From Candidatus Methanoperedens sp. (lineage in GTDB: Archaea; Halobacteriota; Methanosarcinia; Methanosarcinales; Methanoperedenaceae), in NCBI GenBank assembly GCA_023249105.1, contig JAHFDG010000011.1:62001-126000 (forward strand): 64,000 bases of DNA, read 5' to 3'. Position numbers and translations under genes: made by a program. Positions within the stretch are counted from its first letter, which is position 1; each line of letters opens with the position of its first letter. The notes under the pieces were generated by a model that had not been told where the DNA came from, searched no databases, and saw only the letters and a program-made list of their open reading frames with translations. Shown here one piece after another: positions 1 through 9,004 of this stretch.

Positions 1-40
1 GTTGTAAAAAGATTCTTTTCTGTTGTAGGAATACAGAAAG

Positions 41-60
41 AGCCTGTTTAAGCCTGTTTA
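41..60. repeat. 10-bp tandem duplication upstream of alaS
   Basis: The ten bases AGCCTGTTTA occur twice back to back. No gene is visible in bases 1-159; the stretch is the alaS leader and the end of whatever lies outside the window. No function is assigned. Confidence 0.5.
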
Positions 61-159
61 ATTTGGAATTTCCATCAGATAAAATTCCGTGATTGATACC
101 ACAGGATATATTTTCCAGAATGATTATGTATCTCCTTTACAATTACTACCCCAGATAAT

Positions 160-2907
160 ATGCAAAATGACGAGTATCAGCTGGATTATTTCAAAGAGAA
201 CGGATTTGTGCGTAAACAGTGCCCGAAATGCGGCAAGAACTTCTGGACGCGGGATTCTGAAACTGAATTCTGCGGAGACCCGCCCTGCGTTTCATATTCA
301 TTTATAGGAAAACCAGTTTTCAAGAAAGAATACGACATATCCTCCATGAGGGAAGCGTATCTTTCATTTTTCGAGAAGGAAGGGCATACCCGCGTTAACC
401 GCTATCCTGTTATCGCACGCTGGCGTGATGATATTTATCTTACTATTGCTTCCATTGCGGATTTCCAGCCATTTGTAACATCAGGGCTCGTGCCGCCGCC
501 TGCAAATCCACTCACTATTTCGCAGCCCTGCATCCGTCTAGATGACCTTGACGCAGTAGGCCGCAGCGGACGCCATCTTACAACCTTTGAGATGATGGCT
601 CATCACTGTTTTAACAAGCGCGGGCAGGAAATATACTGGAAGGACAGGACTGTTGAGCTGTGTGATTCTCTGCTTGCCAGCCTTGGCCTTGACCTGAATG
701 CTGTGACGTATAAGGAAGCACCGTGGGCAGGCGGAGGAAATGCAGGCCCCAGCGTTGAAGTGCTCGTGGGCGGGCTTGAACTTGCAACCCTTGTCTTCAT
801 GGACTTAAAACAGACAAAAGGCGGCTCAATCGAAATAAAAGGCGAAACATACGAAAAGATGGATAATTATATTGTTGATACTGGTTACGGTCTTGAGAGG
901 TTCGTGTGGGCATCAAAAGGTTCACCCACGATATACGATGCGGTGTTCCCCAAGATTGTTAATGAACTCATGGACCTTGCAGGTATTGAGCACTCAATTG
1001 ATAATCCTGAATACGCACAGATTTTCTCGCAGAATGCAAAGTTCGCAGGCGTGATGGATATCAGCGGACAGGCAAACCTTCTCCAGCTCAGGAAAAAAGT
1101 GGCAGACAGCATTGGAACTACCGTTGAAAAACTTCAGAATATCATGGTGCCGGTGGAGACTGTTTATTCTATCACCGACCATTCAAGATGCCTTGCCTTC
1201 ATGCTGGGTGACGGTATAATCCCGTCAAACGTCAAGGCCGGGTACCTCACAAGACTCGTGCTTCGCCGGACGCTTCGGCTTATGAAAGAACTGGACATAA
1301 GAGAGCCCCTGATTGAAATTATCGAGATGCAGATACGGAATTTCCCGGAATACCCGGAATTCAGGGAGCGGCTTGATACTATAAGGGAAATTGTTGCACT
1401 TGAGGAGGAAAAATATGCAGATACCATTGAGCGCGGAACAAAACTTGTGAAAAAGACGGCTTCGCATTTCAGGGAGAAAAAACAGGCTATCCCTCTTGGT
1501 GAACTGATACAGTTGTACGATACTCACGGTATCCCACCTGAAATAACCCGTGAAGTCGCAAAAGAAGCCGGAGTTGAAGTGGAGCTTCCTGATACATTCT
1601 ACTCTCTTGTCGCACAATCACACAGCAAGGCGCAGGAAGAGGAAGAAGAGACGCTTCCGCTTGATTTACCACCAACGCAAAAGCTCTATTATGAATATCC
1701 CGAACAGATGGAGTTTGAGGCAAAAGTTCTTGATGTTATTGAAAACAATGTAATACTTGACAGGACAATGTTCTATCCTGAAGGCGGCGGGCAACCTGCT
1801 GACCACGGGACGCTTTCGGTCAATGATTATGTCGCAAACGTAGTAGATGTACAGAATATCAATGGAGTTATTGTCCATGAGACCGATTCTGATTTCGGGT
1901 TCAAGAAAGGCGATACTGTAAAGGGAAAAATCGATTGGGAGCGCCGCCTCGCCCACATGAGACACCATACTGCCACTCATATCGTGAATGAGGCTGCTAA
2001 ATCCGTGCTGGGAAAGCATATCTGGCAGACAGGCGCGCAGAAGTCAACGGACAGGGCAAGGCTTGACCTCACGCATTATAAGCGCATAACTGATGAGGAG
2101 TTCAAAGAGATAGAACTTCTTGCGAACAAAGCAGTGATGAAGAACCAGCCTGTGTTCATCGACTGGATGGACAGGATTGAGGCTGAACAGCGTTACGGAT
2201 TTGTGCTTTACCAGGGCGGGGTGCCGCCGGGAAAAGAGATACGAATCCTTCGCGTGGGTAATGATGTGGAAGCCTGCGGCGGAACGCATGTTTCAAATAC
2301 GGGATTGATAGGTCCGATAAAGCTCATTAAGACCGAGAGGATACAGGACGGGGTTGAGCGTATCGAATTCTCAGCAGGAGAGGCGGCTGTGAAACGAATG
2401 CAGGAAAGAGATGAGCTGCTAAATAGTGCCTCAGAAGCGCTTCGTGTTTCCCCGGACCAGCTTCCTGATACCGTGAACCGCTTTTTCGAGGAATGGAAGG
2501 AATTCAAGAAAGAGAACGAGCGCCTGAAGGCTGAACTGGCTGAAGCGAGAGTTAAAGGGATGATGGATGATTCCGTGGAAATAAATGGTTTGAAGGTGCT
2601 CGCAAAGAAAATCCCGCATGCTGATGTAGAGGAACTTATCAAAGCAGCCACCGAGTTCAGCAAGAACGATGATTTTGTGGCAATCCTTGCAAGCGACCTC
2701 GGAGGCGTTAAGCTCGTGGTGGCAGCAGGCGCAGGCGCGCAAAAGAAAGGCGTAAATTCCGGCGCTATCGTTCGCGAGATGTCAAAGCTCGTGGGCGGCG
2801 GCGGCGGAGGGAAGCCAGGGATAGCGCAGGGCGGAGGGACTGATGCCACGAGGATTGAGGAGGCGCTGGAGAGGGGAGTGGAGATGGTGAGGGAGATGGG
2901 GGGGTGA
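160..2907 (+). CDS. alaS: Alanyl-tRNA synthetase, archaeal type
   Basis: Charges tRNA-Ala with alanine and clears mischarged Ser/Gly through its editing domain. The 915-residue protein opens with the archaeal AlaRS N-terminus, including a Cys cluster (C21, C24, C38, C43). The class II catalytic core follows, then an editing domain with H603-x3-H607 and C706/H710 (CGGTH) as zinc ligands. The tail is a coiled coil plus the glycine-rich C-Ala domain (GGGGGGKPG). Length is normal for archaeal AlaRS. The ATG at 160 matches the expected family N-terminus. It is probably transcribed alone, since the next genes lie on the other strand. Identity is secure. Confidence 0.97.
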   Translation: MQNDEYQLDYFKENGFVRKQCPKCGKNFWTRDSETEFCGDPPCVSYSFIGKPVFKKEYDISSMREAYLSFFEKEGHTRVNRYPVIARWRDDIYLTIASIADFQPFVTSGLVPPPANPLTISQPCIRLDDLDAVGRSGRHLTTFEMMAHHCFNKRGQEIYWKDRTVELCDSLLASLGLDLNAVTYKEAPWAGGGNAGPSVEVLVGGLELATLVFMDLKQTKGGSIEIKGETYEKMDNYIVDTGYGLERFVWASKGSPTIYDAVFPKIVNELMDLAGIEHSIDNPEYAQIFSQNAKFAGVMDISGQANLLQLRKKVADSIGTTVEKLQNIMVPVETVYSITDHSRCLAFMLGDGIIPSNVKAGYLTRLVLRRTLRLMKELDIREPLIEIIEMQIRNFPEYPEFRERLDTIREIVALEEEKYADTIERGTKLVKKTASHFREKKQAIPLGELIQLYDTHGIPPEITREVAKEAGVEVELPDTFYSLVAQSHSKAQEEEEETLPLDLPPTQKLYYEYPEQMEFEAKVLDVIENNVILDRTMFYPEGGGQPADHGTLSVNDYVANVVDVQNINGVIVHETDSDFGFKKGDTVKGKIDWERRLAHMRHHTATHIVNEAAKSVLGKHIWQTGAQKSTDRARLDLTHYKRITDEEFKEIELLANKAVMKNQPVFIDWMDRIEAEQRYGFVLYQGGVPPGKEIRILRVGNDVEACGGTHVSNTGLIGPIKLIKTERIQDGVERIEFSAGEAAVKRMQERDELLNSASEALRVSPDQLPDTVNRFFEEWKEFKKENERLKAELAEARVKGMMDDSVEINGLKVLAKKIPHADVEELIKAATEFSKNDDFVAILASDLGGVKLVVAAGAGAQKKGVNSGAIVREMSKLVGGGGGGKPGIAQGGGTDATRIEEALERGVEMVREMGG

Positions 2908-2947
2908 TTATTGATATGATGCGCGCCCCAGCCGCTGGCTTTTCCCT

Positions 2948-3169
2948 CTACGCTTCCGCCTTAGCAACCGTAGGCATCTCCAATTTCAATCCAGTCAAAT
3001 CTTCCAGCTTGAACTTATCCTTCAAATTCAGTATCTCTATGCCTACAACCCTGCCTCTGGCATCGTAATCTACAATTAGACCCTTGTTTATCTCTTCGCT
3101 CTCTTCTATCGGGTCTTCGCTTATCCTGAAGTAGAGCGCATCACTTTCCAGATCGATTTTTATTCTCAT
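2948..3169 (-). CDS. DUF2283 family protein, probable antitoxin-like partner
   Basis: A 73-residue protein with the DUF2283 pattern: a short beta strand pair around DALYFRI, then the acidic linker and the GLIVDYDARGRVVGIEIL segment. It lies 21 nt downstream of a DUF4258 gene on the same strand. DUF4258-DUF2283 pairs are common in archaea and bacteria and are proposed to be toxin-antitoxin modules; no activity can be read from the sequence. It is the second gene of the pair. Confidence 0.85.
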   Translation of the reverse strand: MRIKIDLESDALYFRISEDPIEESEEINKGLIVDYDARGRVVGIEILNLKDKFKLEDLTGLKLEMPTVAKAEA

Positions 3170-3190
3170 TTTCGGTTCCTCAACCTTTTA

Positions 3191-3412
3191 TCATAAAACA
3201 TTGTTATCACTGTATATGGCTCTTCTCTGCCCTTTAATAACTACCCTTAAAACTTTGTTTTGAATTCTTTTAAAGGCATTCCACACTTCAGTCTCCTGTT
3301 CATCTTCTTTCCTCCAATCAGGATTCTCTATGACAGATATAATTTCTTCCTTGGTAAATTTTCTTTCATTCAACATATCCTCGGCATGCTTAGTGAAACT
3401 GATATTTGCCAT
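3191..3412 (-). CDS. DUF4258 family protein, probable RelE-like toxin
   Basis: A 73-residue basic protein that starts with FTKHAEDMLNER, the usual opening of DUF4258 proteins, and ends in strands containing LRVVIKGQRRAIYSD. DUF4258 is considered a RelE/ParE-like fold in putative toxins (family knowledge). It is first in a two-gene minus-strand unit with the DUF2283 gene. A TATA-like AATATATAAC at about 3432-3441 lies at a suitable distance for its promoter. Confidence 0.8.
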   Translation of the reverse strand: MANISFTKHAEDMLNERKFTKEEIISVIENPDWRKEDEQETEVWNAFKRIQNKVLRVVIKGQRRAIYSDNNVL

Positions 3413-3629
3413 TAAATGTTATTTTAGGCGGATAATATATAACAATTTGTCTTTTAAATGTTAAAATCGAACGAGACTATCTATTCTACCACTCATCTAT
3501 TCATTGCAGATTGCCTCCTATCCCAGCATCACGATGTGAAGGCACATACCTGTTTTTTCGTTTCGATATGAGATTCTTTTTACTAACACCGCGCACGCTC
3601 TGGCAGATTATGCAGATATTGAGTAATTC

Positions 3630-3637
3630 TTTTTAAG
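3630..3637 (+). promoter_or_regulatory. TATA box of hel308
   Basis: TTTTTAAG is centred about 27 nt upstream of the hel308 ATG at 3661, so the transcript would begin at or within a few bases of the start codon (leaderless). No Shine-Dalgarno sequence is visible, which agrees. This is inferred from archaeal promoter spacing. Confidence 0.5.
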
Positions 3638-3660
3638 CATCCTCACCTTTTAGTTCTGAA

Positions 3661-5856
3661 ATGAAAATCAAAGACCTCCACCTTCCCGACGCTGTCATTC
3701 AATTCTATCAGGATTCGGGCATAACCCAACTCTATCCGCCGCAGGCCGAAGCCATTAAAGCAGGACTCCTTGAAAACAAAAACATCGTAGCTGCAATTCC
3801 CACTGCTTCTGGCAAAACACTGCTTGCAGAATTTGCCATGCTGAAATCAATACTGGATGAGAACAAACGGGGAAAAGCCCTCTACATCGTACCCCTGCGC
3901 GCCCTGGCTTCAGAAAAATACGACAGGTTCCGAACTTTTGAAAATATCAAGAAAAGCAACGGCAGGGGCGTATCAACAGGAATAGCAACAGGCGATTTCG
4001 ACTCCCGCGATGACTGGCTTGGGCAATTTGACATAATCGTTGCTACCTCAGAAAAAGTGGACTCACTCCTTCGCAACGGAAGCCGGTGGATGGAGGAAAT
4101 AACTGTAGTCGTTCCAGACGAGATACACCTTATCGACTCTCCAGGTCGCGGGCCAACACTTGAAATCGTGCTTGCTAAACTGATGCAGCTAAAACCGCAG
4201 ATAATAGCGCTTTCCGCAACCATAGGCAATGCCAACGAAATCGCAAAATGGCTTGATGCCGAACTTGTAGTGAGCGACTGGCGCCCCATAATATTAAAAG
4301 AGGGTGTTTTTTTTGGAAATGCCATAACTTTTGCAGACAGGGGCCAGCGCCAGATTAAAGAATTCCATAAGGACAGTGCCATATCGCTTGCGGCTGACAC
4401 CCTCGTTGAAGGCGGGCAGTGCCTTGTATTTGAGAGTAGCAGAAAAAACAGCGAAGGACTTGCAGCGCGCATGGGAACATCAATATCACCTCTTGTCGCT
4501 CATGACACAAAAGAAAAACTGCGTGTTATCGCCCAGGAAATCCACGAATCAAGCGAGGTAGAAACTGCAAGAAAGCTAGCGCTGTGTGTCGAAAATGGCA
4601 GCGCATTCCATCATGCGGGTCTTATTTCGGAGCAGCGAAAGTTAATCGAGGACGGGTTCAGGGCAGGTACAATAAAAGTAATTGTGGCGACACCAACGCT
4701 GGCGGCAGGGCTCAATCTCCCGGCGCGCCGGGTCATAATCAAAGGCTACAGGCGCTACGATGTTAATTTCGGGCAGACGCCGATACCCGTGCTTGAATAC
4801 AAACAGATGGCAGGAAGAGCAGGGCGGCCGCAGCTTGACCCTTACGGTGAAGCCGTTCTTGTCGCAAAAACGTATGATGAGTCAGAGGAACTCATGAACC
4901 AGTATGTACTTGCGGATGCAGAGAAAATCTGGTCAAAACTCGGCTCTGAGAATGCATTGCGCACACATATCCTTTCCACGATTGTAACAGGTTTTGCAAG
5001 AAACATGGATGAATTGCTTGAATTCATGGGTTCGACTTTTTACTCCACACAGCAGGAACCGTGGAGCCTGAAGGTCGTAATTGATAAAATAATAGAATTC
5101 CTGGTTGATAAAAAGATGATAGTGGACAAAGATGGTCTTTTTGCAACGCACCTCGGAGAACTGGTATCACGATTATACCTCGACCCTCTTTCTGCCTCGA
5201 TGATTCTTGAAGGGATGGAGAGGATAGAAGAAAAAGGCATCCAGTGTACGGATTTGACACTTCTTCATCTTGCATGCAGGACGCCGGATATGCGGCAATT
5301 GTACCTTCGCTCTAATGATTATGAGTGGTTAAGCGACCTCGTCATGGAGCACCATGCCGAATTTGTCAACATACCGGCTCAGTTCAAGGTTGATTACGAG
5401 TGGTTCCTGTCTGAGGTAAAAACCGCATGCGTGATGCTTGACTGGATTAACGAGAAAAAAGAAGAGGATATTGTCAAGAAATTCGGAATAGGTGAGGGCG
5501 ATATCAGGGCACTTTCTGAAACCACGCTCTGGCTTGTTCATTCGATGGCAGAACTTGGTGTGCACCAGAAAAGGTCAAGCGCACAAAGAGCCCATGAACT
5601 TGAAAAACGCGTGGAATACGGGGCAAGCCCAGAGCTTCTCGAACTTATCCAGATACGCGGGATAGGGCGTGTCCGCGCCCGGAAGCTCTTTGATGCAGGA
5701 ATCCGCGATATGCAGAGGCTCCGGGTTTCCGACCCGCAGGTTATTTCAAAGATAATCGGGCCGAAAGTTGCCATGAAAATCCTGAAACAAATCGGGACCT
5801 CCGTGCCAATCGAAGAACGAACCGGAGAACAGCGTAAGCTAGGAGATTTTAGTTAA
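3661..5856 (+). CDS. hel308: Hel308 family ATP-dependent DNA helicase
   Basis: A superfamily 2 helicase of 731 residues, the usual Hel308 size, that unwinds lagging strands at stalled forks. Visible motifs are Walker A PTASGKT (47-53), the DEIH box (153-156), SAT (185-187), and QMAGRAGRP (382-390). The C-terminal part carries the ratchet and a helix-hairpin-helix segment (IRGIGRVRARKLFDAGI). Walker A has Ala in place of the more common Gly (PTASGKT versus PTGSGKT), which is tolerated in the family. It is followed 26 nt later by uppS on the same strand. Confidence 0.95.
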   Translation: MKIKDLHLPDAVIQFYQDSGITQLYPPQAEAIKAGLLENKNIVAAIPTASGKTLLAEFAMLKSILDENKRGKALYIVPLRALASEKYDRFRTFENIKKSNGRGVSTGIATGDFDSRDDWLGQFDIIVATSEKVDSLLRNGSRWMEEITVVVPDEIHLIDSPGRGPTLEIVLAKLMQLKPQIIALSATIGNANEIAKWLDAELVVSDWRPIILKEGVFFGNAITFADRGQRQIKEFHKDSAISLAADTLVEGGQCLVFESSRKNSEGLAARMGTSISPLVAHDTKEKLRVIAQEIHESSEVETARKLALCVENGSAFHHAGLISEQRKLIEDGFRAGTIKVIVATPTLAAGLNLPARRVIIKGYRRYDVNFGQTPIPVLEYKQMAGRAGRPQLDPYGEAVLVAKTYDESEELMNQYVLADAEKIWSKLGSENALRTHILSTIVTGFARNMDELLEFMGSTFYSTQQEPWSLKVVIDKIIEFLVDKKMIVDKDGLFATHLGELVSRLYLDPLSASMILEGMERIEEKGIQCTDLTLLHLACRTPDMRQLYLRSNDYEWLSDLVMEHHAEFVNIPAQFKVDYEWFLSEVKTACVMLDWINEKKEEDIVKKFGIGEGDIRALSETTLWLVHSMAELGVHQKRSSAQRAHELEKRVEYGASPELLELIQIRGIGRVRARKLFDAGIRDMQRLRVSDPQVISKIIGPKVAMKILKQIGTSVPIEERTGEQRKLGDFS

Positions 5857-5882
5857 ACTTTAATACATCCTTAACCGTAATT

Positions 5883-6842
5883 GTGGAGAGTGATATATTG
5901 AGTTTAGCGGGAATTTTATACGGTGGTTATGAGGCTCTGTTAGCCAATGAAACAAAGGATAAACCGGTTCCGTCTCATGTTGCCATTATAATGGATGGGA
6001 ACAGGCGATTTGCAAAAAAACATGGGTTGGCACAGTATTACGGTCATTTAAAAGGCGCAGATACCACAGAAAATGTTCTTGACTGGAGTTTTGACCTCGG
6101 TATTAAACAGCTCACGGTTTACGCTTTTTCAACAGAGAATTTCGAAAGAACAGATGAAGAGAAAAACAGGATTTTTGAACTCATTGGTATCAAGTTCGAT
6201 AAAATATGCGTCGATGAACGTACTCATAAGCGCCGTATGAGAGTCAGGGTGATTGGAAATATTGACCTCCTTCCTCCATCCCTTAGAACATCAGCCAAAC
6301 ATGCAGAAGAAATTACAAAGAATTACGATGGCGTATATCTCAATGTCGCGCTTGCTTATGGGGGGAGGCAAGAGCTTATTGATGCTGCGCGGAAGATGGC
6401 CTGGAAAATCAGAAATGGTGAATTAGCCTTAAAAGACATTAATGAAGATACCATATCGAATAACTTATATCCTGCAAGCGGCTCCATGCCCTGTGTTGAC
6501 CTTATTATAAGGACTGGCGGCGATGAAAGGATTTCCAATTTCCTTCCATGGCAGGCTAACGGGAATGAATGCGCTGCATATTTCTGTGCTCCTTTCTGGC
6601 CAGAGTTTCGCCGCATAGATTTCCTGCGGGCTATACGCACATACCAGACGCGAGAGCATGAAAGGCAAAAAAACACGGTTATGCGGATTGTCAAACTTTT
6701 AAGCTATTATGGGCTGGTGGAAGTTGAAGATGTTATTTCCATTTCCAGGAGATTTATTAAAATCCCAAAAGAAGAAGTCATAAAGATACTTCATGAACTT
6801 GCGTACCATAATGCTGTGATGCATAACATGATTAAGTGGTAG
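5883..6842 (+). CDS. uppS: cis-Prenyltransferase, catalytic subunit (polyprenyl diphosphate synthase)
   Basis: Builds the long cis-polyprenyl (dolichol-type) chain of the glycosyl carrier lipid from isopentenyl diphosphate. The 319-residue protein has the catalytic D38-G39-N40-R41-R42 motif, the Y-G-G-R-Q segment and the RTGGDERISNF substrate-binding stretch. After AIRTYQTREHERQK it lacks the R-x-G that ends classical homodimeric enzymes and instead has about 70 extra residues. That is the pattern of eukaryotic DHDDS, which needs a partner subunit. The start is GTG, with no Shine-Dalgarno but a TATA-like CTTTAATA at 5858-5865. The convergent gene at 6852-7505 looks like the partner. Confidence 0.9.
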   Translation: MESDILSLAGILYGGYEALLANETKDKPVPSHVAIIMDGNRRFAKKHGLAQYYGHLKGADTTENVLDWSFDLGIKQLTVYAFSTENFERTDEEKNRIFELIGIKFDKICVDERTHKRRMRVRVIGNIDLLPPSLRTSAKHAEEITKNYDGVYLNVALAYGGRQELIDAARKMAWKIRNGELALKDINEDTISNNLYPASGSMPCVDLIIRTGGDERISNFLPWQANGNECAAYFCAPFWPEFRRIDFLRAIRTYQTREHERQKNTVMRIVKLLSYYGLVEVEDVISISRRFIKIPKEEVIKILHELAYHNAVMHNMIKW

Positions 6843-6851
6843 TCTATTGAA

Positions 6852-7505
6852 TTATTTCCCGAACCTGCGCTGCCGCTTCTGGAAATCTCTTATTGCCCTC
6901 AAGAAATCAACCTTCCTGAAATCAAGCCAGTTAACATCAGTAAAATACAGCTCGGAATAAACAGATTGCCAGATAAGGAAATCTGTCAATCTCTTGCCCC
7001 CGGCCCTGATTACAATATCAGGCTCGGATTTAAATAATAGGTGGGATTCAATCACGTTTTCATTGATTTCATCGGGTGCCAGGTTTCCATCTTCCACCTG
7101 TGTCATTATTTCCTTAATTGCCCGGGTCAATTCATACTTCCCGCTGTATCCGAGAGATATCTCAAGATTCATCCCTGAAGAGTCGTGCTTTTTTATCTCC
7201 CTGTCCCCTCTTGTTATTACAGTAATATTCGGAGTGATGTTACAAAGCGCTGAGGGGATTTCTCCTGATAATTTATTGCAGATTTTCCTGCCCAGCTTCG
7301 CATCCACCTCGATAATACTTATATAAATAGTGACTGTACCAATTCCCGTTTCTTTGCACCAGGTGACAAAAGAATTCAATTTGCTATAATTATCATCTGT
7401 GAGCAAATCATTTTCAGAAAGCGCAAGGACGATGTGCTTCGGTACATCCTGTTTTTTTATGGCATTTTTGAGTTTCCATTCATATGCTTTCGAAATGAAT
7501 CCCAT
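6852..7505 (-). CDS. Degenerate cis-prenyltransferase homolog, likely NgBR-like partner subunit
   Basis: A 217-residue protein aligned end to end with UppS. The catalytic DGNRR position is replaced by ALSENDL (28-34), so the pyrophosphate-binding aspartate is absent. It keeps the dimer-interface and product-end segment (IRAGGKRLTDFLIWQ and FRKVDFLRAIRDFQ) and ends in RRFGK, the R-x-G motif missing from its neighbour. In eukaryotes Nus1/NgBR has exactly this loss and retention. A heteromeric enzyme has been described in Methanosarcina mazei (recalled, not checked). The genes are convergent with 9 nt between stops, so they are not one operon. Confidence 0.8.
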   Translation of the reverse strand: MGFISKAYEWKLKNAIKKQDVPKHIVLALSENDLLTDDNYSKLNSFVTWCKETGIGTVTIYISIIEVDAKLGRKICNKLSGEIPSALCNITPNITVITRGDREIKKHDSSGMNLEISLGYSGKYELTRAIKEIMTQVEDGNLAPDEINENVIESHLLFKSEPDIVIRAGGKRLTDFLIWQSVYSELYFTDVNWLDFRKVDFLRAIRDFQKRQRRFGK

Positions 7506-7565
7506 TGTTCTTTTATTGGGATGTAAGGATAAAGTATTTGCCTATGAAATCCATCTCGGTGATTG

Positions 7566-8924
7566 ATGAAGTTGATACAGTGCTGTGAGAAACAAGGCAT
7601 CTTTATTTTTATTGGGCTGATTGTGCTGCTCTTTCCCTTCTTTAAGATATCATATCTAGCGGCAGCTTTTCTTGGGGGAGCCATACTTTTTTCTGTCCTT
7701 TCCCCGAAGTCCTCCGTTTTCTGTTTTTTTGCCCGCGAATCGGATGTCAAAGCCGGTAAACTTATCAGCCTGATTCAACTCTTTTTTACCATAGCCCTGC
7801 TTTTCATAATAAGCCTTGCCGTAGGACCAGATAAATTCCCTTTATTTATTATCGGGGCGGCCTTTGCTATTACGACTTTCGGAGATGGTGTCGCTGATGC
7901 TGTAAATATTCTTGAGAAAACAAAACAGGCCGGCCATGCTCGGAATGAAAAATACTATTGTGCAAAATCAAGTATTATTTTCTTAATTTCAGGAAGTCTT
8001 TGTGCATTTGTTGCAGGAGCCTGGATATCGGGCTTTACTTTACAGGTTCCCTACGAGATGATAATTTTCCTTGCGGTCTTGGGAGCCATAACCGGGGTGC
8101 TTCTTGAAACCATGATAGAGACAGAGGATAATATCGTCATCCCTTTTGGTTCTGCGATGGTAATGTGGCTTTTCTATACTTTTAGCTATAATGTGGAGAC
8201 CGTAAATCTTATGTGGGCGCTCGTTTTCTCTTTTTCACTCGGGTACCTTGCATTCAAGGTTCGTATCGCAGATATATCTGCCATGCTGAGCGCAACATTG
8301 CTCGGAGTTGTGATTATTATATCCAGTGATAAAGGCTGGTTTTTATTTTCCATTCTCCTTGCCTTTTTTTTAATGGGAAGTCTATTTACCCGTTACAAAT
8401 ACAGTTATAAATTAGCTCAAGGAGTAGCAGAGGGAAAAGGTGGGGTCCGCGGATATAAGAACGTTTTCAGCAATTCCTTGGCTGCTCTTTCTCTGGCGGT
8501 AGCGTATGGAATATTCCCCTCTCACGGACTGGTGTTGTTGGCAGCATACCTGGGTTCGGTTGCAACAGCCTGCGGCGACACGCTGGCAAGTGAAATAGGG
8601 GAAACTTACAAAGGAGAGCCACGCATGATTACGACTTTTAAAAAGGTCAGGCCGGGTACTGACGGTGCGATTTCAAAACTGGGTGAAGCAGCGGCATTTT
8701 TCGGGGCATTTGCTATTGCGATTCTTGCATTCATCTTTATTCGAAATGATTTCATACTCATGATTGCGGTGGCAGCAGGAGGATTTATCGGTACCAACAT
8801 CGATAGTGTACTTGGCGCCACGCTCCAGCAGAAAGGTTACCTTTCAAACAACGGGGTCAATCTTTTCGCAACTATTTCGGGGGCGATAATTGCCGGGATA
8901 GTTTATTATTTAATGGGCTCGTAG
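7566..8924 (+). CDS. DUF92 (TIGR00297) family membrane protein, possible polyprenol/dolichol kinase-type enzyme
   Basis: A polytopic membrane protein of 452 residues with roughly 11-13 hydrophobic segments. The C-terminal half carries the DUF92 signature (LGSVATACGDTLASEIGE and KKVRPGTDGAISKLGE). Plant VTE6, a DUF92 protein, phosphorylates phytyl-phosphate, so a polyprenyl-phosphate kinase role is plausible beside the cis-prenyltransferases, but this is inference. I chose ATG 7566 over the in-frame TTG at 7563. Its last codons Gly-Ser-stop are the first ten bases of tRNA-Arg. Confidence 0.85.
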   Translation: MKLIQCCEKQGIFIFIGLIVLLFPFFKISYLAAAFLGGAILFSVLSPKSSVFCFFARESDVKAGKLISLIQLFFTIALLFIISLAVGPDKFPLFIIGAAFAITTFGDGVADAVNILEKTKQAGHARNEKYYCAKSSIIFLISGSLCAFVAGAWISGFTLQVPYEMIIFLAVLGAITGVLLETMIETEDNIVIPFGSAMVMWLFYTFSYNVETVNLMWALVFSFSLGYLAFKVRIADISAMLSATLLGVVIIISSDKGWFLFSILLAFFLMGSLFTRYKYSYKLAQGVAEGKGGVRGYKNVFSNSLAALSLAVAYGIFPSHGLVLLAAYLGSVATACGDTLASEIGETYKGEPRMITTFKKVRPGTDGAISKLGEAAAFFGAFAIAILAFIFIRNDFILMIAVAAGGFIGTNIDSVLGATLQQKGYLSNNGVNLFATISGAIIAGIVYYLMGS

Positions 8925-8988
8925 TATAGTCCGGATAGTACTTGGGCCTCCGGAGCCTAGGACCTGGGTTCAAATCCCAGCGAGCCCG
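8915..8988 (+). tRNA. tRNA-Arg (anticodon CCG)
   Basis: A complete cloverleaf of 74 nt. The acceptor GGGCTCG pairs fully with CGAGCCC, followed by discriminator G8988. The anticodon stem TGGGC/GCCTA has one G-T pair and encloses the loop CTCCGGA, giving anticodon CCG at loop positions 34-36, which reads CGG. The T arm is CTGGG-TTCAAAT-CCCAG. CCA is not encoded. The 5' ten bases overlap the end and stop codon of the preceding DUF92 gene. No intron is seen. Confidence 0.95.
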
Positions 8989-9004
8989 TATATAACTGAT
9001 AAGC

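Noticed and set aside
2208-2849. 213-codon open frame on the minus strand inside alaS
   Set aside because: Its product is Ser/Pro/Phe-rich low-complexity sequence with no motif, and it lies antisense to the well-supported editing and C-Ala region of AlaRS.
3882-4472. 196-codon open frame antisense to hel308
   Set aside because: Codon-bias shadow of the helicase core; no ribosome site and no recognisable domain.
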